A DNA stretch of 64,000 nucleotides from Angomonas deanei (lineage: Eukaryota > Euglenozoa > Kinetoplastea > Trypanosomatida > Trypanosomatidae): the NCBI GenBank assembly GCA_903995115.1, contig LR877161.1:62001-126000 (forward strand), written 5' to 3'. The translations under genes and the position numbers were made by a program. The notes under the pieces are model-generated. The model saw only the letters and a program-made list of their open reading frames with translations, was not told the DNA's origin and did no database searches. Shown here piece by piece: positions 63,314-64,000 of the stretch. How positions within the stretch are numbered: the first letter of the stretch is position 1; the number at the start of each line of letters is the position of its first letter.

Positions 63314-64000
63314 CTAACACCGGTACACAGCACTGACGGCCTTATCGATGTTTCCTTGAAGTACAATGTCATTTTTGAGTTTCGACCAAAGACGCTTACG
63401 TCCCTCATCGGGTTCGGTCTCTTCGCAGTTTTCCAAGCTGTCGTGGCTCGTCTGCTGAATCTCTTGCTCACGCATAATACAGTTAAACAATGCGTTTTTA
63501 CGAGCCTGTGTCCTCAGAATAGACCGATCCGTCGGCAGCGTGGCCAGTCGGTACACCACCACCTCGTGTTCCTGGTTGCGCCGGTAGCTCCGGGCGATCG
63601 CCTGGGAGTCCACCTGCGGGTTCCACCACGAATCGAACAGCACCACATGGTTGGCCATGCTAAAGTCTAACCCGAACGCCGCCAGCTTGGTGGACAGTAC
63701 CATCACACTAATGTGTTCACTATCGGTGGCCTTAAACTTGTCAATGACGGACTGTCGTCGGTCGTAGGTATCACGGCTGCGCATGCTAAGCGTCTTCACC
63801 TTGAGGGCGAGCAGTACCCGTAAGATGGTATCCTGGGTGGCGATGTAGTGGGAGAATATAATCACTTTTTGATCGAGCGCAACGGCGTGTCGGACGATTT
63901 CCACCAGCGCCGTCATCTTGCCGCTGGCGTGGACGAAAGGTTCCACCAACCCCGCCGCCACGCTGTTCCGCCACTCCAGCGTCGTCTCCCGGTCATCGGA
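63314..64000 (-). CDS. SNF2-family ATPase, C-terminal part, cut by right window edge
   Basis: The second helicase lobe is present: KVIIFSHYIATQDTILRVLL (motif IV region), STKLAAFGLDFSMANHVVLF (motif V) and DSWWNPQVDSQAIARSYRRN (motif VI). The frame is open to position 64000, so the first lobe lies to the right. Motif VI normally ends R(I/L/F)GQ; here it reads RRNQ. SNF2 ATPases remodel nucleosomes or other protein-DNA complexes. The C-terminal tail after YRL is short and charged (EETEPDEGRKRLW). Subfamily cannot be fixed from this part; RAD5/RAD16- or ATRX-type members are possible. Confidence 0.85.
   Translation of the reverse strand, partial: SDDRETTLEWRNSVAAGLVEPFVHASGKMTALVEIVRHAVALDQKVIIFSHYIATQDTILRVLLALKVKTLSMRSRDTYDRRQSVIDKFKATDSEHISVMVLSTKLAAFGLDFSMANHVVLFDSWWNPQVDSQAIARSYRRNQEHEVVVYRLATLPTDRSILRTQARKNALFNCIMREQEIQQTSHDSLENCEETEPDEGRKRLWSKLKNDIVLQGNIDKAVSAVYRC

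Overview
The window reads as nuclear DNA of a kinetoplastid flagellate, most likely a trypanosomatid or close relative; I cannot name the genus. All 34 genes I can support lie on the minus strand with no strand switch, so the window sits inside one directional gene cluster transcribed from right to left. No gene needs a cis-intron. Coding DNA is fairly GC-rich, while the spacers are AT-rich and full of A and T homopolymers. Upstream of many start codons the coding strand shows a pyrimidine tract followed by an AG, the usual layout of a spliced-leader trans-splicing acceptor (clear upstream of 7067, 9874, 20880, 42165, 46884 and 47698). The gene content also fits: BBSome and axonemal proteins, exocyst, trypanosomatid-type amino acid and polyamine permeases, mitochondrial proteins and chromatin readers.

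Layout, left to right (transcription runs the other way). 1-2432: a repeat protein with a 39-bp array and an 11-residue array, running off the left edge. 2797-4875: bromodomain plus CW zinc-finger protein. 5133-7067: threonine synthase. 7961-9874: inositol polyphosphate kinase. 10428-11738: unknown. 12088-19499: three neighbouring transporters (two AAAP paralogues and one APC permease), all with Asn-rich tails. 20026-20880: proteasome alpha-4. 21058-21774: unknown. 22113-23091: atypical SDR (NDUFA9/Coq11-like). 23898-26579: protein with four zinc-knuckle-like clusters. 27249-28649: divergent cation exchanger. 28841-31159: VIT/vWA protein. 31577-32095: TRAP-gamma. 32301-32726: HIT protein. 32939-37681: exocyst Sec5-like. 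37952-39148: CFAP184/CCDC96. 39372-41654: five-KH protein. 41899-42165: BBIP1. 42570-43172: redoxin-like. 43829-45626: unknown. 45973-46884: chromodomain protein. 47156-47698: mitochondrial bL12. 47889-49266: MYST acetyltransferase. 49649-50707: nucleoside hydrolase. 50978-52378: unknown. 52553-54082 and 57379-58611: J-domain proteins. 54296-57145: CH-like/coiled-coil protein. 58825-59643: Tim44-like. 59827-60375: ARL16-like. 60636-62875: a protein with cyclic-nucleotide-binding-like folds (CARP1-like). 63314-64000: C-terminal part of a SNF2 ATPase, cut by the right edge.

As usual in kinetoplastids, neighbours are not functional operons. Themes still recur: chromatin (bromodomain/CW, chromodomain, MYST, SNF2), the flagellum (CFAP184, BBIP1, ARL16, possibly the CH-like protein), mitochondrion (bL12m, Tim44-like, a J-protein) and secretion (Sec5, TRAP-gamma).

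The most unusual observation is that seven genes are split across reading frames. Eight of the nine frame changes have the same sign: one surplus base, equal to a +1 shift. Most can be placed at a short G, C or T run. In one case a duplicated copy of the same sequence inside the window lacks the surplus base. This may be systematic homopolymer over-calling in the assembly, real indels, or tolerated +1 frameshifting; reads and proteomics would decide.
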